A stretch of 64,000 nt of DNA from Arthrobacter sp. StoSoilB5 (GCF_019977235.1 NZ_AP024646.1:1240001-1304000); one strand, 5' to 3'. Counted from the stretch's first letter, positions 16,618 to 26,246 are shown. The notes: generated by a model from the letters alone, not told the origin. Program-made: numbers and translations.

Positions 16618-18966
16618 CTAGAAGATCCCAGCGTGACGTGCGATCTCTTCGGCGTAGTCGTCGAGCTCGGCCCACTCCCTGAAGTTGTCACGATGGTGAT
16701 TCTCGGCCAGATGAAGCCGTTTGGCCGTGGCGATGACCAGCGATGATCTTAGTTCTCTGGGAGACTCTCCAAAATGACCCAGTGTCGCCCACAGGGACAC
16801 GACCTGGTACGGGTGGAGGCTTGGGCGCCTGCCCTTCTCCGAGTCTCTGACGTAGTTTGTTAGAGAATGCGTGATCTTCCTGGCATGAGGAGTCCATCTA
16901 TCAACCGGCCTCGGCCACCATTGATCGAACACGACCCTGGATAGGGCCATGAGTTCAGCTTCCTGTGCAAGCCCGCGACTGACTGCCAGAAGTCGGCTTC
17001 CGGCCGTTACTGGGATCAGGTAACTCCAATTGGGAGGCAGAGCCGCGAGCTGTCCCAATAGCGATCTCCAAGCCTCCCGCTCCAATGAGACGTCGTTCCC
17101 GAATGCGCCAACGAGGTGATGGCAAACAACTTCTGCCTTCCTTTCCGGCTGCCTGCTGATGAGGTCAAGGGCTGCTGGCACGCGATCGAGTGCCAAGTTC
17201 AAAGCCACGCCACGAGCAACAAGATGGTTTGTAGGACGGGAGACATCATTCAGGGCCTCAAGTGCTCCCTGCAGTAATGGCTGCCGAGCCGAGCGGAGTG
17301 CGGCATCTGCAGCAACGACGATTGACTCGACCTGATTCTTCTCTCCGCTCAGGGCGACTTTCAAGGCGGACTCATAGTCGCGAGCCGCCAAGAACACGCG
17401 GGCCTGTTCCGCCAGGCTTTCACCCGGCGCCAATGGTCTGGTAGACGACTTCTGAGGATTGGACACGTCTTTTGACCCCGAAGTTCCAGGCTTAATGTTG
17501 AGGGCGGGAACATATATGTCAGCCACTTCATAGAGGTCAGGCGACAGTTCAATAAGAAAGCCGGCGTACTTCAAGTTCGTCACAATCTGCGAAAAGTCAC
17601 CTTCGAGCTCCTGCAGTGCCTTCAAAAGAAAAGTTTTCCGCATCCGTTGTGTCCCGTTTCGGAACTTTTCACAAGCGGCACGGATGTCATTGAACTCGGC
17701 AAACAATGTGTCAACAAGCCGGGCGTTCGAAACGCGCTTCCATCCAACATCCAGATCTGCTGCATCCAAAAGGGAGCGGCTTCTGTCATACCGCCGGGTT
17801 TTGTTATCCGGACGGCTAAGAGCGTACCGTTGCGCCTCCCTTAGCAACGTGAGGACGTTCCGCGGACTGTACTCTTTCAGTCCGTCAGTCGTTTTAGTGA
17901 GGCACCAGGTGATCCCTGGCATTGATTCGTTTGATCGGCCTGCATTAAAACTAACCTTGGGCGGGATGGTCCGGTTCAATATCGCAGGCACCCATTTTGT
18001 GTGTCGGGTGGACGCTACTTCCGGAATGTAACTTGCGAGTGCAGGACTCGATGCCACCCTTTCTACAATAAGATGTTCAATCGTTTGACGTGTCCAGTGG
18101 AGACGAAGGACCCGGAGGTGGTCAAGGTTGAGGAAGCCAGCACCTCGCGTCACGCGGTCAAATATGTCCGATCGAAGGAAGACTTTGAGTCGTATGTTCC
18201 GACCGAAAGAGCCAAGGTCCAGGTGAGCGCGTAGCAGACCCCTGAGAGCGTCCTTTTCGATGTCCTGTCGATCAATGAACGCTTCATCCAAACGATCGAG
18301 AACCACCCACATCCGCATGCCAATGCTGTCGAGTATCTCGACTAACGCCTGGACTATGTCGTCTGGATCAAAGTCGTCATCAAGCCACGCAGGGCTCGTC
18401 TCCTGGTCCAAATCGTTCTCATCGAAGTTATGTTTCGCTCGCGTGGTTAAGACGGGTAGGCCGGATTCGTTGACTTCAATGGAGGCCTCGGGAGTAAAAG
18501 ATCGGATGGACTTGGTCAGCCTCTTCCAAATTGACATTCCACCTGCGCCGGTGGACAGCAGGTCCGACTCTTTGAGTTGCTTTCGCAGCGTCTCCCCATC
18601 AAAGAATTCATCATGGTGGTCAAGAAGCCGGTTTCCAACCAGAGAAATAACAAACGCTACCCAAAGTCGTCGGAAAGTCTTTTCGCCTGCATCGCTGGGG
18701 ACTCGAGCAAAGAAAGCACTGCGACCAGTATTGAAAGCTGGAATAATATCAACGTCTTCAAGTGCAGGAATGTCGAAGCTGTCCGAGGCGAGTATGCGCG
18801 AGATGGCACTCTTGCCGCTTCCCTTTACTCCTAGAATTAGGTCGGCTTCATCTTCGAGGATGAGTCTAAAGTCATTCGTCTCAATGAAATATGCTTCGAG
18901 CGCAGGTTCATTCTCTGCGACATCCGATCCAAGTTCGACGGCGCGCAGTACGTCAGAGATATTCAC
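16618..18966 (-). CDS. Large P-loop ATPase, Sll1717-like
   Basis: A 782-residue protein with a P-loop near the N-terminus: GVKGSGKS at 46-53 and a Walker B-like WVVLDRLDEA at about 220-229. The start (EAYFIETNDFRLILEDEADLILG) and the RLDEA box match the group annotated as P-loop ATPase, Sll1717 family, related to KAP/STAND ATPases. Residues 450-780 are helical with repeat-like hydrophobic spacing, as in a sensor or scaffold region. No nuclease, protease or transmembrane effector is visible. Base composition is lower in GC than the neighbours, which suggests transfer. Related ATPases often occur in defence regions; a defence role here is only inferred. Confidence 0.7.
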   Translation of the reverse strand: MNISDVLRAVELGSDVAENEPALEAYFIETNDFRLILEDEADLILGVKGSGKSAISRILASDSFDIPALEDVDIIPAFNTGRSAFFARVPSDAGEKTFRRLWVAFVISLVGNRLLDHHDEFFDGETLRKQLKESDLLSTGAGGMSIWKRLTKSIRSFTPEASIEVNESGLPVLTTRAKHNFDENDLDQETSPAWLDDDFDPDDIVQALVEILDSIGMRMWVVLDRLDEAFIDRQDIEKDALRGLLRAHLDLGSFGRNIRLKVFLRSDIFDRVTRGAGFLNLDHLRVLRLHWTRQTIEHLIVERVASSPALASYIPEVASTRHTKWVPAILNRTIPPKVSFNAGRSNESMPGITWCLTKTTDGLKEYSPRNVLTLLREAQRYALSRPDNKTRRYDRSRSLLDAADLDVGWKRVSNARLVDTLFAEFNDIRAACEKFRNGTQRMRKTFLLKALQELEGDFSQIVTNLKYAGFLIELSPDLYEVADIYVPALNIKPGTSGSKDVSNPQKSSTRPLAPGESLAEQARVFLAARDYESALKVALSGEKNQVESIVVAADAALRSARQPLLQGALEALNDVSRPTNHLVARGVALNLALDRVPAALDLISRQPERKAEVVCHHLVGAFGNDVSLEREAWRSLLGQLAALPPNWSYLIPVTAGSRLLAVSRGLAQEAELMALSRVVFDQWWPRPVDRWTPHARKITHSLTNYVRDSEKGRRPSLHPYQVVSLWATLGHFGESPRELRSSLVIATAKRLHLAENHHRDNFREWAELDDYAEEIARHAGIF

Positions 18967-19129
18967 ATGGACCCCTTTGTCTGATGAAGCTGTGACGGAG
19001 ACATTGCTGGATTGATCATGCCCCGGATTGGAGTCTTGAGCAACGATGTCATGAGTGGCACGGAACTATGATCACTTGGCACCATGGAAATTTAAACGGG
19101 CTTCGCTGCTTCCGACTCGTTACCAGTTC

Positions 19130-20371
19130 TCAGGCCCCCGCAATCCTGCCGGCCACGTACTCCGCATCCAGGCCCACCCCTCCAACGATCGACGAGTAGT
19201 GCCGCGTGAGCCAGGGCAGGCCCACTGCGTACAGGCCAGGGCGTTCCATGACTCCGCGCGAGTGCCGCGGGTAGCCCCATTCGTCCAGCACGGGCATGTC
19301 GATGAAGCTCAGATCGAGCTTGTAGCCCGTTGCCCACAGGATGGCTGTGATGTTTTCGTCGGCAAGGTTCAGTTTGGCCGGTTCTGCTGGCAGCCAGTCG
19401 TCCTCGGGCTCCGGCGGTTGCTCGGGTGCTTCGATGCCCGCGGCCGCGATGTATGCCTCGATCGCGCGTCCGGAGCGCTGGGCGAACGTTGACTCCACGG
19501 TTGCGAGGCGTTCGGGGAGGTCGTCGCTGAAGGTGATGGCGCCGTCGTCGATGTTTTCCAAGTGGCCGTGTAGATGCATGCCGCGGCGGCCCAGCTCGCG
19601 GAGGTGGATGTTGTGGCCGCCGTCTGTGCCGGAGAGCAGCGGGTTGCAAGCGAAACGGGCCGCAGGGGAGGGGAGCCCCTCGCGGGTGAGGGCATGGATG
19701 CCGTAGTCCGGCCCGTGCATGCCGACTTCCAGCAGCCAGTAGATGAGGTCGTGGCCGCGGTACCGGCGCGGCGCTTCGGGGCACGTGGAGACAGCCAGGT
19801 GCACTTCGCGGCCCGCCGCGTGCAGTTCCTCGGCGATCTGCCCGCCCGACTGCCCGGTCCCGACAATCAGCACAGCGCCATCAGGTAGCTGCCCGGGATT
19901 GCGGTACTCGTGGGTGTGGAGTTGGAAGATGTTCTGCGGCAGGTTGCCAGCAACGGTGGGAACCTTCGGGACTTGATAGGCACCGGTCGCCAGGACGACG
20001 TTGCGTGCTTGCATGTGCCCGAGCGACGACTCGATGGTGAACCCATCCGCCGACGTCGCCAGCCGAGTCACGTCCACGCCGGTGCGGACCGGAGCATTGA
20101 TCACTTCCGCGTACCGTCTGAAGAGGTTCACGGCAGCGATCCGCGGTATGAACTCGTCCGGTTCGTCACCGGAATAAGGCATCCCAGGCAGGCCCAGTGC
20201 GAGGTTCGGCGTGTTCATGTAGAACCCGTCCCACCGGTCCTGGAACGCACCTCCCAGCGAGTCGCGCCTTTCCAGGATTTGATGCTCGACGCCGGCCTGG
20301 GTCAGCCAGTAGCTCGTGGCGAGTCCCGCTTGGCCTCCGCCGATGATGACCGTTTCCGGGGTGCGTCCCAT
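19130..20371 (-). CDS. Flavin-dependent monooxygenase (CzcO-like)
   Basis: A 413-residue flavoprotein with an FAD-binding GGGQAGLATSYWL near the start (about residues 11-23) and an NADPH-binding GTGQSGGQIAEEL in the middle (about 171-183), the two-Rossmann layout of class B flavin monooxygenases. The block NTPNLALGLPGMPY and the late ILWATGYKLDLSFI are typical of CzcO/FMO-like oxidoreductases that oxygenate small soft nucleophiles. The true substrate is unknown. A decayed duplicate lies 4 kb away at 15105-15768. It is transcribed with the SDR gene upstream, with 67 bp between them. Confidence 0.85.
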   Translation of the reverse strand: MGRTPETVIIGGGQAGLATSYWLTQAGVEHQILERRDSLGGAFQDRWDGFYMNTPNLALGLPGMPYSGDEPDEFIPRIAAVNLFRRYAEVINAPVRTGVDVTRLATSADGFTIESSLGHMQARNVVLATGAYQVPKVPTVAGNLPQNIFQLHTHEYRNPGQLPDGAVLIVGTGQSGGQIAEELHAAGREVHLAVSTCPEAPRRYRGHDLIYWLLEVGMHGPDYGIHALTREGLPSPAARFACNPLLSGTDGGHNIHLRELGRRGMHLHGHLENIDDGAITFSDDLPERLATVESTFAQRSGRAIEAYIAAAGIEAPEQPPEPEDDWLPAEPAKLNLADENITAILWATGYKLDLSFIDMPVLDEWGYPRHSRGVMERPGLYAVGLPWLTRHYSSIVGGVGLDAEYVAGRIAGA

Positions 20372-20438
20372 GGGGTGGATTTTACGCTTGGAGGTGCGGG
20401 CGCGGGAGGGCAGTTTGCCTGGGCTCTTGGCCGTCAGA

Positions 20439-21311
20439 TCACAGGATTTTCGACAAGCGCGTGCACTCTTCCCACAGCCGCTTCCGGGCGGCGGGATCAG
20501 AGCCCATGCCCGGCGTCGGCAGCTCCTTGCGCTTCGCCCAGAGCTTGCCGGACACTGACGCAGCTTCTGGAGCGGTGGCTAGCCAGACGGGTGTATCGGC
20601 TGCTTTCTCCGCAGGCTTGCCGAAAGTGTTTGTCACCCAGCGGAACGGTCCGCCAACGTCCTGCAGAAGACCGGTGTGCTTGACGAGGCCCGGATGGACT
20701 GCGTTGACGACCACGTTTGATCCGCGAAGGCGCTCCGTGAACTCCTGCGTCAAGAGAACCCGGCCGAGCATTGTCGGCGGGGTAGAGCGCAGGTAGCTGT
20801 AGGTGCCCTGTGCCGTTTGAAGGTCGTCGAAATCGATCTTGGTTACCGAGGGGCCGCCCGAATACTTTGAAGCGATGTTCACTATCCGGGAAGGCATTCT
20901 GTCGTCTGTGCTTCCACCGCGCTTGAGTGCTTCAAGGAGCAGATTGGTGAGCAGAAAGTAGCCCATCACATTCGTAGCGAACGTGAGCTCCAGGCCATCT
21001 GCGGTGACATGGCGCTCCTTTCGGAACACACCGGCCGCGTTGACGAGCACGTGAAGCTCGTCGTGGCGGGAAAGGAAGTCCTCAGCCGCCGAGCGGATTG
21101 ACGACTGGCTTGAGAGATCGCAGGCAAGAGGCTCCAAGGTCGCGGCCGGGACCGCGGCGCCGATGTCGCGCATGGCCTCTTCTGCCCGCGCTTTTGTCCG
21201 CCCGACCACGACGACGGTGGCACCTTCGCGGGCCAAAGCAGTGGCGATGGCCTTAGCAAGACCACCTGTCGCGCCGGTCACCAGGGCCGTTCGTCCATTC
21301 ATGGAGACCAT
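20439..21311 (-). CDS. Short-chain dehydrogenase/reductase with altered active site
   Basis: A 290-residue SDR of the retinol-dehydrogenase-like type. The NAD(P)-binding TGATGGLA is at about 13-20, NAAG follows, and the catalytic serine is in VNIASKYSG. At the place where the family has YxxSK, this protein reads YLRST: the tyrosine is kept but the essential lysine is a threonine. If this is real, the enzyme may be inactive or serve as a binding protein. The start may be M1 or M4. It lies just upstream of the flavin monooxygenase on the same strand. Confidence 0.85.
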   Translation of the reverse strand: MVSMNGRTALVTGATGGLAKAIATALAREGATVVVVGRTKARAEEAMRDIGAAVPAATLEPLACDLSSQSSIRSAAEDFLSRHDELHVLVNAAGVFRKERHVTADGLELTFATNVMGYFLLTNLLLEALKRGGSTDDRMPSRIVNIASKYSGGPSVTKIDFDDLQTAQGTYSYLRSTPPTMLGRVLLTQEFTERLRGSNVVVNAVHPGLVKHTGLLQDVGGPFRWVTNTFGKPAEKAADTPVWLATAPEAASVSGKLWAKRKELPTPGMGSDPAARKRLWEECTRLSKIL

Positions 21312-21357
21312 AGCCTGATCTCAGCACGATTCGGCGGGTTTTGCGAGCGCCTGGTAT

Positions 21358-21723
21358 CTAGTCCTTGGAAGGCCGTGCTTTGGGCTTCTTCGCTGGTAGC
21401 CCGGCCACGTAGTCAAAGGCTTTGGCCACCCATGGCTCGGCCTTCTCAGCGTCATCGTTCCAAGCTTCCGGAAGACCGGTGTATCCGCCCATGGGACGTT
21501 CTTCGGGACCGAAGGGTTGAGTTTCATGATCAGCCTCGAGCTCGGCCTTATCGGCGTCGGAAAGACGGATGCCTATGGTGGGGCCGAACAGTCCCGCAAA
21601 CATGTTCCCATTCACGAAAGCGCCAAGATTGCCGAACATCGGTTTGACGACGACATCCGGATGATCGGGCAGCACAGAACGGAAGCGCTCCTTGTCGGCG
21701 TCCGAGGGCTTGGGCATCTGCAT
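21358..21723 (-). CDS. TfoX/Sxy N-terminal domain protein
   Basis: A 121-residue protein made of a single TfoX N-terminal domain: KPMFGNLGAFVNGNMFAGLFG followed by IGIRLSD and a C-terminal WVAKAFDYVAGLPAKKPK tail. In gamma-proteobacteria TfoX/Sxy acts in competence; single-domain forms in actinobacteria are of unknown role. AGGAGG lies 10 nt before the ATG, a strong binding site. It is 46 bp upstream of the SDR gene on the same strand and may share its transcript. Confidence 0.85.
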   Translation of the reverse strand: MQMPKPSDADKERFRSVLPDHPDVVVKPMFGNLGAFVNGNMFAGLFGPTIGIRLSDADKAELEADHETQPFGPEERPMGGYTGLPEAWNDDAEKAEPWVAKAFDYVAGLPAKKPKARPSKD

Positions 21724-22293
21724 TTGCTTGTCCTCCTAGGTAATGGACCGTGCGAGAGGGGATATGTCTGCAGCATACGGCGCGATCGCCGCAGCCGTTG
21801 CACGTTTTGGTAACCCGTGGCGCCATTCCAAGTCTCGTCATTTTGTAGCTTTACAACCACCTGCACGCAGAAAGAAGTCCGGGATTGCCGCCTTGGGGTG
21901 AACTTTAAGCCCGTGCCAGCCGTTTGGGACCTGCATATTTGAGCCGGTCTTTGAAGGTCCAGCGGTAGGCACCACGGCCCCCACCGTGGCGGACCAATAT
22001 TCATCTCCAGGGGCACAGCCGCAACCGATACTTGGAGCTCACGCAGGCCTAGACGCCGGTGGCCCAATTACGCGAGGAGAATCCCATAGGGAAGTCTTTG
22101 CGTGTGGGCGCCGGCGCTCCTTTGGGAATTTGGAGAGTGCTATCTGTTGCCGAATACCATAAACCGGATCCGGCCCGATTACTACTTGTGGTGGGCAAAC
22201 GCGTGCGTCACTCTTAAATCCATAGTTGGTCCTCCCTGAATAGATTCTTAGAACTGGGATGGCAGACCACGTTGATGAGCGGCGGGGCAGACG
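21724..22293. other. Divergent intergenic region
   Basis: About 570 bp between the TfoX-like gene (minus) and the CHAT-WD40 gene (plus), so promoters for both should lie here. No gene is supported. A GGCGGGG binding site precedes the ATG at 22294. Confidence 0.4.
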
Positions 22294-24969
22294 ATGGACG
22301 GTGATATTGAGCTCGAAATTACCCATGGTTCTGGTGACTATTTGGTCCGCGTGATCACGTCGCCGTCAGGGGGCGAATCGTCCGGCAGGTTCGAGCTCGA
22401 TGTGGACGGGGTTCTTGGCAGGCTGACCGAGCTGGAGGATAGGATTTTGGCCTCTGCCGTGTCTGCGCGCAGGACGATCCCGGCGGCAGAGAAACCCCTG
22501 CACGAGGTTGGAGAGCAGCTATTTAGGGCGATCTTCGCTGGTTCGGTTGGAGGGACGTACCGTTCCAGCCTGGGAGCCGCTCAGCATTCTGGGCGGCCGT
22601 TGCGGGTCGTTCTCAGGCTTGCCGCGCCCGAATTGGCTGCGTTGCCGTGGGAACTGCTCTTCGACCCGGATACGGGCTCCTACTTGTGCCAAGATATGCC
22701 CCTTCTTCGTCGGATCCCCGCTGTGGATTACAGTGTTCGCCCCCTCGACGTGATGGTTCCGCTGAGGATCCTAGGTGTTGTTTCAGCACCCTACGATTTG
22801 GCCGGGCTGGATGCAGATGCAGAAAGGCAACGACTAACTGACGCCGTAAGCGGACCCGTGGCCGCCGGACTAACGGATCTGGTCTGGGCTCCAGACGCCA
22901 CCTGGCAGGCAATCCAGAACACATTGATGGAGGGTCCCTGGCATATCCTGCACTTTATCGGCCATGGAGACTACGACGTCCGGACCCAGGAAGGCCGCAT
23001 TGCTCTCGAGTCAGTCCATGGGCGAACGAACATGGTTCCGGCTTCGAGGCTGATGCAACTCCTCCGTGAGGCGCAACCCACACCTCGTCTGGTCGTGTTG
23101 AATTCGTGCGCCTCAGGGGCGGCTGGGAGGGAGGACCTATTTTCCGGGACAGCTGCAGCGCTCGTGCGCGGGGGGATAAATGCGGTTGCCGCCATGCAGT
23201 TCACCGTTACTGACGACGCCGCGATCGCGTTCTCGCATGGTTTCTACAGTGCCATAGCCCATGGACGGGACGTTGACACGGCTGCAGGCAGTGGGCGGAG
23301 GGCCATACTAGGCCTTGGCTCGCTGGAATGGGTCACGCCTGTGTTGTATGTGCGCGGCGGATCCACACAACTATTCAACATTGGGGGGAAGCCCAGGAAA
23401 GTCCAGAGTCCTACAGAACAATTCCTCCAAAACGATCGAACACAATTAATCGAGTTGTACGATCGTGCAATTTCGAAGTTGTATCTGAAACAGTATGGGA
23501 CGGCCGTCAGTCTCTTCGATCAACTGCTCACCTTGGACGCTGAATATCAAGATGCCGCGGGGCTGCGAGAGACTGCCCGGCGCAAGGCGTACCTTGAAGA
23601 AACTTACCGTAAGGCCCGTTCAGAGGAGGAGGCACGCCACTGGGCTGCAGCTGCGAGTAGCTATGCTCAGCTGCGAAACGAACCGGATTTCCCCGACGCC
23701 GGCGCACGCCTGGAAGCCTGCGAGCTAAAGCAAAAGGTCGCTAGCCTGGAAGCAGAAATCCGTCGATATGCGGCTGCCGAGGATTGGCGGGCAGTCCTAG
23801 CGTCGGACTCCGCACTGAGCGCTATCGATTCTGCCGCCGCCGACCCGGATGGGCTGGCGACATTGGCCCGAATTGCGCTGTTCGGCTATCAGTCCGGCAA
23901 GACCTACGACGCGCCGGATCAAGCTCCGCCCAGCACCGGCCAGGCTCCGACTCGTGATGTCCAGGCGGGCGTGCGAGATATTACTGATGTCTTCGAAACC
24001 GCTTCCGGTCGTGCTGTCGGCAATACGCCTGCACAGGCTGCTGTAACGCCTCATTCGGCAGAGCAAGCGGTCCAAAGCCGAAGCCCTGGCTCCGAGCTGT
24101 TGGTGGTGCGCCACAAAGGCGAGGTTCGTGCTGTTGCCTTCAGCCCCGACGGTGGCCGACTTGCCACTGGAGGCTGGGACAACATGGCTAGGGTCTGGGA
24201 CTGTAACAACGGCAATGCCATCATGACAAAGGAAACCAAAGGGTTCCTCCGCGGAATGATCATGGCATTGGCATTTAGTCCAGACGGTTCGCGTGTGGCT
24301 GCCGGTGTCATGGGCAGCACGGCGTACGTTTGGGACGCGTCAAGGGGAAATGAGCTAATCAAAGTTCAGCATGCTGCAGTGATCAGCTCAGTTACAGCTG
24401 TGGCATTCAGCCCCGATGGTGCGCGGCTGGCCACAAGCTGCGAAGACAAGACAGTGCGGATCTGGAATGCCTCCACAGGAGCCTATCTATTCGAAATTAG
24501 CCATACGAAGGCGGTAAGGGCAGTTGCCTTCAGTCTGGATGGATACCGACTGGCCACTGGAAGTGATGACAGGGTGGCCCGTATCTGGAATTCGACAACA
24601 GGAGCTCAACTGCTGGAGGTCCGCCATGCACTGGCTGGCGTGACGGCAGTCGCGTTCAGCCCGGACGGGTCGATTTTGGCGACTGGCAGTGATGACAAGT
24701 CTGCCAGGGTCTGGGCAGCAGACAGTGGCAACCGCTTGCTAGAGGTGCGCCATGGGAAGCCCGTCAAAGCCGTCGCATTCAGCCCTGACGGGACCCGTTT
24801 GGCCACCGGAGGTGACGACAACGTCGCGCGGATTTGGAATGCCACCACTGGGGCGCAGCTCCTGGAGGTCCGACACGACAAGGCCGTAAGGGCGGTGGCG
24901 TTCAGCCCAGACGGCCGTCGCTTAGCCACCGGCGGCGCTGATTATGCTGCGCGAATCTGGATGATCTAG
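22294..24969 (+). CDS. CHAT-domain protease fused to a seven-bladed WD40 propeller
   Basis: An 891-residue protein in three parts. Residues 100-360 are a CHAT (caspase-like) peptidase domain with the catalytic pair His224 (HFIGHGD) and Cys272 (LNSCASG). Residues 380-530 are helical, TPR- or coiled-coil-like. After a low-complexity linker (about 535-600), residues 603-891 hold seven WD40 units, each with VxAVAFSPDG..LATG and a closing (V/I)W. Three blades near the end are almost identical (EVRH...AVAFSPDG), which points to recent blade duplication. Such a protein would sense something with the propeller and cleave a target. Related CHAT and caspase-like proteins act in bacterial abortive defence; that role here is inferred. 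Its stop overlaps the jetD stop. Confidence 0.88.
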   Translation: MDGDIELEITHGSGDYLVRVITSPSGGESSGRFELDVDGVLGRLTELEDRILASAVSARRTIPAAEKPLHEVGEQLFRAIFAGSVGGTYRSSLGAAQHSGRPLRVVLRLAAPELAALPWELLFDPDTGSYLCQDMPLLRRIPAVDYSVRPLDVMVPLRILGVVSAPYDLAGLDADAERQRLTDAVSGPVAAGLTDLVWAPDATWQAIQNTLMEGPWHILHFIGHGDYDVRTQEGRIALESVHGRTNMVPASRLMQLLREAQPTPRLVVLNSCASGAAGREDLFSGTAAALVRGGINAVAAMQFTVTDDAAIAFSHGFYSAIAHGRDVDTAAGSGRRAILGLGSLEWVTPVLYVRGGSTQLFNIGGKPRKVQSPTEQFLQNDRTQLIELYDRAISKLYLKQYGTAVSLFDQLLTLDAEYQDAAGLRETARRKAYLEETYRKARSEEEARHWAAAASSYAQLRNEPDFPDAGARLEACELKQKVASLEAEIRRYAAAEDWRAVLASDSALSAIDSAAADPDGLATLARIALFGYQSGKTYDAPDQAPPSTGQAPTRDVQAGVRDITDVFETASGRAVGNTPAQAAVTPHSAEQAVQSRSPGSELLVVRHKGEVRAVAFSPDGGRLATGGWDNMARVWDCNNGNAIMTKETKGFLRGMIMALAFSPDGSRVAAGVMGSTAYVWDASRGNELIKVQHAAVISSVTAVAFSPDGARLATSCEDKTVRIWNASTGAYLFEISHTKAVRAVAFSLDGYRLATGSDDRVARIWNSTTGAQLLEVRHALAGVTAVAFSPDGSILATGSDDKSARVWAADSGNRLLEVRHGKPVKAVAFSPDGTRLATGGDDNVARIWNATTGAQLLEVRHDKAVRAVAFSPDGRRLATGGADYAARIWMI

Positions 24970-26246
24970 CGACGGCGAACACCAAGCCGATCCAACGCCC
25001 ACTCCCAGCCAATCAGCTCCTGCTCCAGCCGCACTCGGTCTCCGTAGCTTCCTGCCTGCAAAGCTTCATAGACGCGAGCTTCCTCAGGTTTCAGCCGACT
25101 CAACACAGCACGTGAAGGTGAGGATTCCACGCTCCAAGCATCCCGATGCACCTGTAGCGTTTCTTCGTCCATCAGCACGCTCGATACATGCGGATGGACT
25201 GACCGCAATTGGTCCAGGATGCGGAAGCCATGGGTGTCCAGGTCACCCCAGTACAGAACCTCACAGTCCTGCAGCCACGCCGCATCCCGGAGAGATGAGA
25301 AGCCGTAGCCGGCGCCGAAGATTGCCAGCGTGGCTGGCCGATCCGGGAGGGCCAGGAAATTCACGAGGTTCTCGGTGATGATCACTGTGCTCACCGGAAG
25401 CCTGAGGGACTCGAACCCGGAAGCCGTCACCGTGATGTCCCGGGCGTCACCCAGCAAGGGGATCGACGAATCCAACACACGGAATCGGACTTGCTCCGGC
25501 TGATGGAGGAAACCGTGGCGCTCCGCGAACCGTGCAGCCCGTGTTCGGGCGGTCGGTCTTTCCAGCAAGGACTCATCGGCGACCGAAGCTTCCGCCACCT
25601 TAAGAAGCTCGTCAGGCGCCGCACCGGCGGGTTGTTCCGAGCCCTCCGCAGGCTCCACCACGGCGGTTATCTCATCAATTGTCCTGCGGTGTGTCTCGAT
25701 GAACTTCGTGTGAACCCCAGGCAGGCTCAGCTGCCGCACATAAACACCGGGGGAGGGGTTGTCACGCAGCCATAGTGCCACTCGTGCAGCAGTCAACGCC
25801 GCGTCGCCCAACTCCAACAGTGCAAGTGGTCGCTTTAGCGCCCACGCCTTCAACAAGGGATCAAGAGCTAGAAGTGAAGACGCCAGGGCACGGAACCGTC
25901 GCAGCTCCCGCGCCTTACCAACAAACGCAACCTCGTCCTCCACCGAATCAAACACGGCCACGGCGGGAAGTTGGTTTGACCCGATGGTGGTGCGGCCGAC
26001 GTCGACCGTTTCCAGGCTGTACGGCCCCACATCGGCGAAGAGCTCAGCAGCCCATTCGCGGGCGGCAGCATAATCGTCCCGCAGTTCCGTTGCGGAGGGC
26101 CGCTTCAACGCTCGACGCCGCGGATATACGTCAGTCGGCTCCAGAGCCTCCCGCAGGAGCTGGCCGCGGTCCCAAGCGGTAACAGACAGCGCCCGCAACC
26201 CTGCCAGAGTGGTCCAACGATGGGCAGGAGCAGACTTAGCCGGCAC
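24966..26246 (-). CDS. jetD: Wadjet protein JetD, Toprim-like nuclease subunit
   Basis: A 426-residue JetD homologue (DUF3322 plus DUF2220). The C-terminal half has a topoisomerase VI/Toprim-like centre: the glutamate in TENLVNFLAL, a glycine-rich IFGAGYG turn, and the acidic pair in YWGDLDTHG. In known Wadjet systems this subunit cuts circular DNA that the SMC-like complex has extruded. It overlaps jetC by 11 nt and is the last gene of the operon. Its 3' end meets the CHAT-WD40 gene tail to tail with 4 nt in common. Confidence 0.92.
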   Translation of the reverse strand: MPAKSAPAHRWTTLAGLRALSVTAWDRGQLLREALEPTDVYPRRRALKRPSATELRDDYAAAREWAAELFADVGPYSLETVDVGRTTIGSNQLPAVAVFDSVEDEVAFVGKARELRRFRALASSLLALDPLLKAWALKRPLALLELGDAALTAARVALWLRDNPSPGVYVRQLSLPGVHTKFIETHRRTIDEITAVVEPAEGSEQPAGAAPDELLKVAEASVADESLLERPTARTRAARFAERHGFLHQPEQVRFRVLDSSIPLLGDARDITVTASGFESLRLPVSTVIITENLVNFLALPDRPATLAIFGAGYGFSSLRDAAWLQDCEVLYWGDLDTHGFRILDQLRSVHPHVSSVLMDEETLQVHRDAWSVESSPSRAVLSRLKPEEARVYEALQAGSYGDRVRLEQELIGWEWALDRLGVRRR

